Source: Bacteroidota bacterium
GTDB lineage: Bacteria > Bacteroidota > Bacteroidia > Chitinophagales > BACL12
Assembly (NCBI GenBank): GCA_016715425.1
Contig: JADKAC010000002.1
Coordinates: forward strand, 371,501-435,500
Reading direction: 5' to 3'
Length of the DNA: 64,000 nucleotides
This document shows, in pieces, positions 63,080 to 64,000 of the stretch (its first letter is position 1; each line of letters starts with the position of its first letter). The notes beneath the pieces were generated by a model. That model was given only the letters and a program-made list of their open reading frames with translations, ran no database searches and was not told the origin of the DNA. Made by a program: the position numbers and the translations under genes.

Positions 63080-63781
63080 ATGCAATTTAAAAATAGCTCG
63101 TCCACAGCAATTTTATTTTTTTCCCGCAGTGCAGAAGAGGAAGCACGGGTAAAACATTTTATTGCAGGCGATACCGCTGCATCTCAGCAAGTGGCAAATT
63201 GCATGATAAATCATTCCTTAGCAATAATCAGAAAAACAGGATTGCCGTATTATATTATTAATTCCGAATATCAAAAAGGTGAAAATTTTGGTGAACGTTA
63301 TTCAAATGCATTTGCAGATATTTTTAATTTGGGTTTTCAAAAAATTATTTCAATTGGCAACGATTGTGCATCATTGTCGCATAATGATATTATAAATGCA
63401 TCTGCACAATTAAATAACTATGATTTTGTAACCGGCCCTGATCAAAAAGGTGGTTTATATTTAATAGCAATGCATCGCAAAGATTTTAATAAAAAACGCT
63501 TTGCATTATTGCCATGGGGAACAGGGAATCTTGCTGAAGTAATTACTCGATTTTGCAATCTAAATGGTTTATCATTATTTAAAACGACCATTAAAAGAGA
63601 TATTCATACAAGAGGAGATTTAGCCTTACTATTAAATTCTCAAACGTTTTTATTCCGCCTAAAACAATTAGCAGGAAATTTACTTAACAGGTATCAAAAT
63701 GCAATTTTTAAAAATGGCATTCATTTTATTTCTGCATTACTACCCACTTCTATTTCTCTGAAGTCTCCACCTGCATTATAA
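63080..63781 (+). CDS. DUF2064 / TIGR04282-type glycosyltransferase-like protein
   Basis: A 233-residue protein with a Rossmann-like nucleotide-sugar fold. The opening TAILFFSRSAEEEARVKHF resembles the TIGR04282 start (normally ending with KTR/KxR sites). The hallmark is KIISIGNDCASLSHNDIINA and NYDFVTGPDQKGGLYLIAM. This family is named for arsenosugar biosynthesis clusters, though the glycosyltransferase role is by annotation only. The next gene at 63871 supports that link. Confidence 0.82.
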   Translation: MQFKNSSSTAILFFSRSAEEEARVKHFIAGDTAASQQVANCMINHSLAIIRKTGLPYYIINSEYQKGENFGERYSNAFADIFNLGFQKIISIGNDCASLSHNDIINASAQLNNYDFVTGPDQKGGLYLIAMHRKDFNKKRFALLPWGTGNLAEVITRFCNLNGLSLFKTTIKRDIHTRGDLALLLNSQTFLFRLKQLAGNLLNRYQNAIFKNGIHFISALLPTSISLKSPPAL

Positions 63782-63870
63782 TACTTGCAACTTACTGAAT
63801 TACCCAACAGCAATTACAATAATTGCTGAAATCATTTTTATACAATCACTTAAATATTAAAACTCCAATT

Positions 63871-64000
63871 ATGGAAAGAGAAAATTATTATCACGCAAAA
63901 GACTTAAAAAAATTCGGAAATATCTCAGATTGGGATAAAGAATTAGGAAAAGCATTTTTCGATTATTATGGAAAAGTATTTGAAGAAGGCGCACTCACCC
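63871..64000 (+). CDS. Arsenosugar-cluster AhpD/CMD peroxidase-like protein, 5' part cut by window edge
   Basis: From ATG 63871 the frame encodes MERENYYHAKDLKKFG, then a WDKELGKAFFDYYGKVF helix and EGALT at the edge. This N-terminus matches AhpD-like carboxymuconolactone decarboxylase proteins annotated as arsenosugar biosynthesis-associated peroxidase-like. In that family the CxxC active site follows the EGALT motif, beyond the window edge. The call rests on 43 residues. Confidence 0.65.
   Translation, partial: MERENYYHAKDLKKFGNISDWDKELGKAFFDYYGKVFEEGALT

Overview
The window is an AT-rich chromosomal segment from a member of the Bacteroidota. Several signs agree. Three proteins end in type IX secretion (T9SS) C-terminal sorting domains. 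There is a PorP/SprF family protein, a ComF protein with paired Cys motifs, and several small outer-membrane barrels and lipoproteins. At least ten genes are preceded by a -7 promoter box of the form TAnnTTTG, the known Bacteroidota sigma-A consensus, and Shine-Dalgarno sites are mostly lacking. A member of the Chitinophagales/Saprospiria-like branch is a reasonable guess, but no rRNA or other placing marker is present. I see no phage, insertion sequence, integrase or CRISPR array. The content is mostly core metabolism and cell envelope, with a few accessory islands.

Layout. 1-9.3 kb: cut-off cysteine desulfurase, methylmalonyl-CoA epimerase, a delta-60-repeat T9SS protein, an acyl-CoA ligase, thiL, a second T9SS protein, a membrane-anchored EEP-fold hydrolase, a DgkA-type lipid kinase and a transsulfuration enzyme. 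9.4-16.2 kb: a small membrane protein, meaB, a beta-barrel, an OmpA-type lipoprotein, tRNA(CAT), a nitroreductase divergent from a DUF3179 lipoprotein, a remnant of a T9SS gene, a T9SS protein and a lipoprotein. 16.3-24.8 kb: MFS exporter, a 0.5-kb repeat array, a second EEP protein, an overlapping LUD/lpxH/beta-propeller-like group, prfA, a repeat-rich spacer, a barrel, a DUF2383 protein and a PepSY-like lipoprotein. 25-32.1 kb: SRPBCC protein, pepD, GNAT, a TonB-domain protein and a 1293-residue exported YwqK-TPR-CHAT protein. 32.2-40.6 kb: cysN-cysD-cysC (PAPS synthesis), GH92 alpha-mannosidase, ROK kinase, DinB and CarboxypepD_reg-like proteins. 40.7-52.5 kb: TerC, LolCE-type permease, rbfA, MsbA-type ABC transporter, comF, DUF1579, nfu, rlmN, PorP/SprF, a YwqK protein, YgjP-type and M3 peptidases. 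52.6-57.8 kb: a compact five-gene mevalonate/isoprenoid operon. 57.8-62.9 kb: sucA-odhB plus a third EEP gene, running the opposite way. 63.1-64 kb: the start of what looks like an arsenosugar-type cluster (DUF2064 glycosyltransferase and an AhpD/CMD protein cut by the window edge).

How genes work together. The mevalonate operon (HMG-CoA reductase, two GHMP kinases, diphosphomevalonate decarboxylase, type 2 IPP isomerase) could run from HMG-CoA to IPP/DMAPP if the GYDIA-type kinase is the phosphomevalonate kinase. Mce and MeaB serve methylmalonyl-CoA metabolism, whose succinyl-CoA product meets the 2-oxoglutarate dehydrogenase encoded at 58.8-62.9 kb. CysC/D/N make PAPS. The most interesting targets are the exported CHAT protein, alternative hairpins at 27.53-27.59 kb, the strand-asymmetric repeat array at 17.57-18.1 kb, and the unassigned steps in the mevalonate operon.
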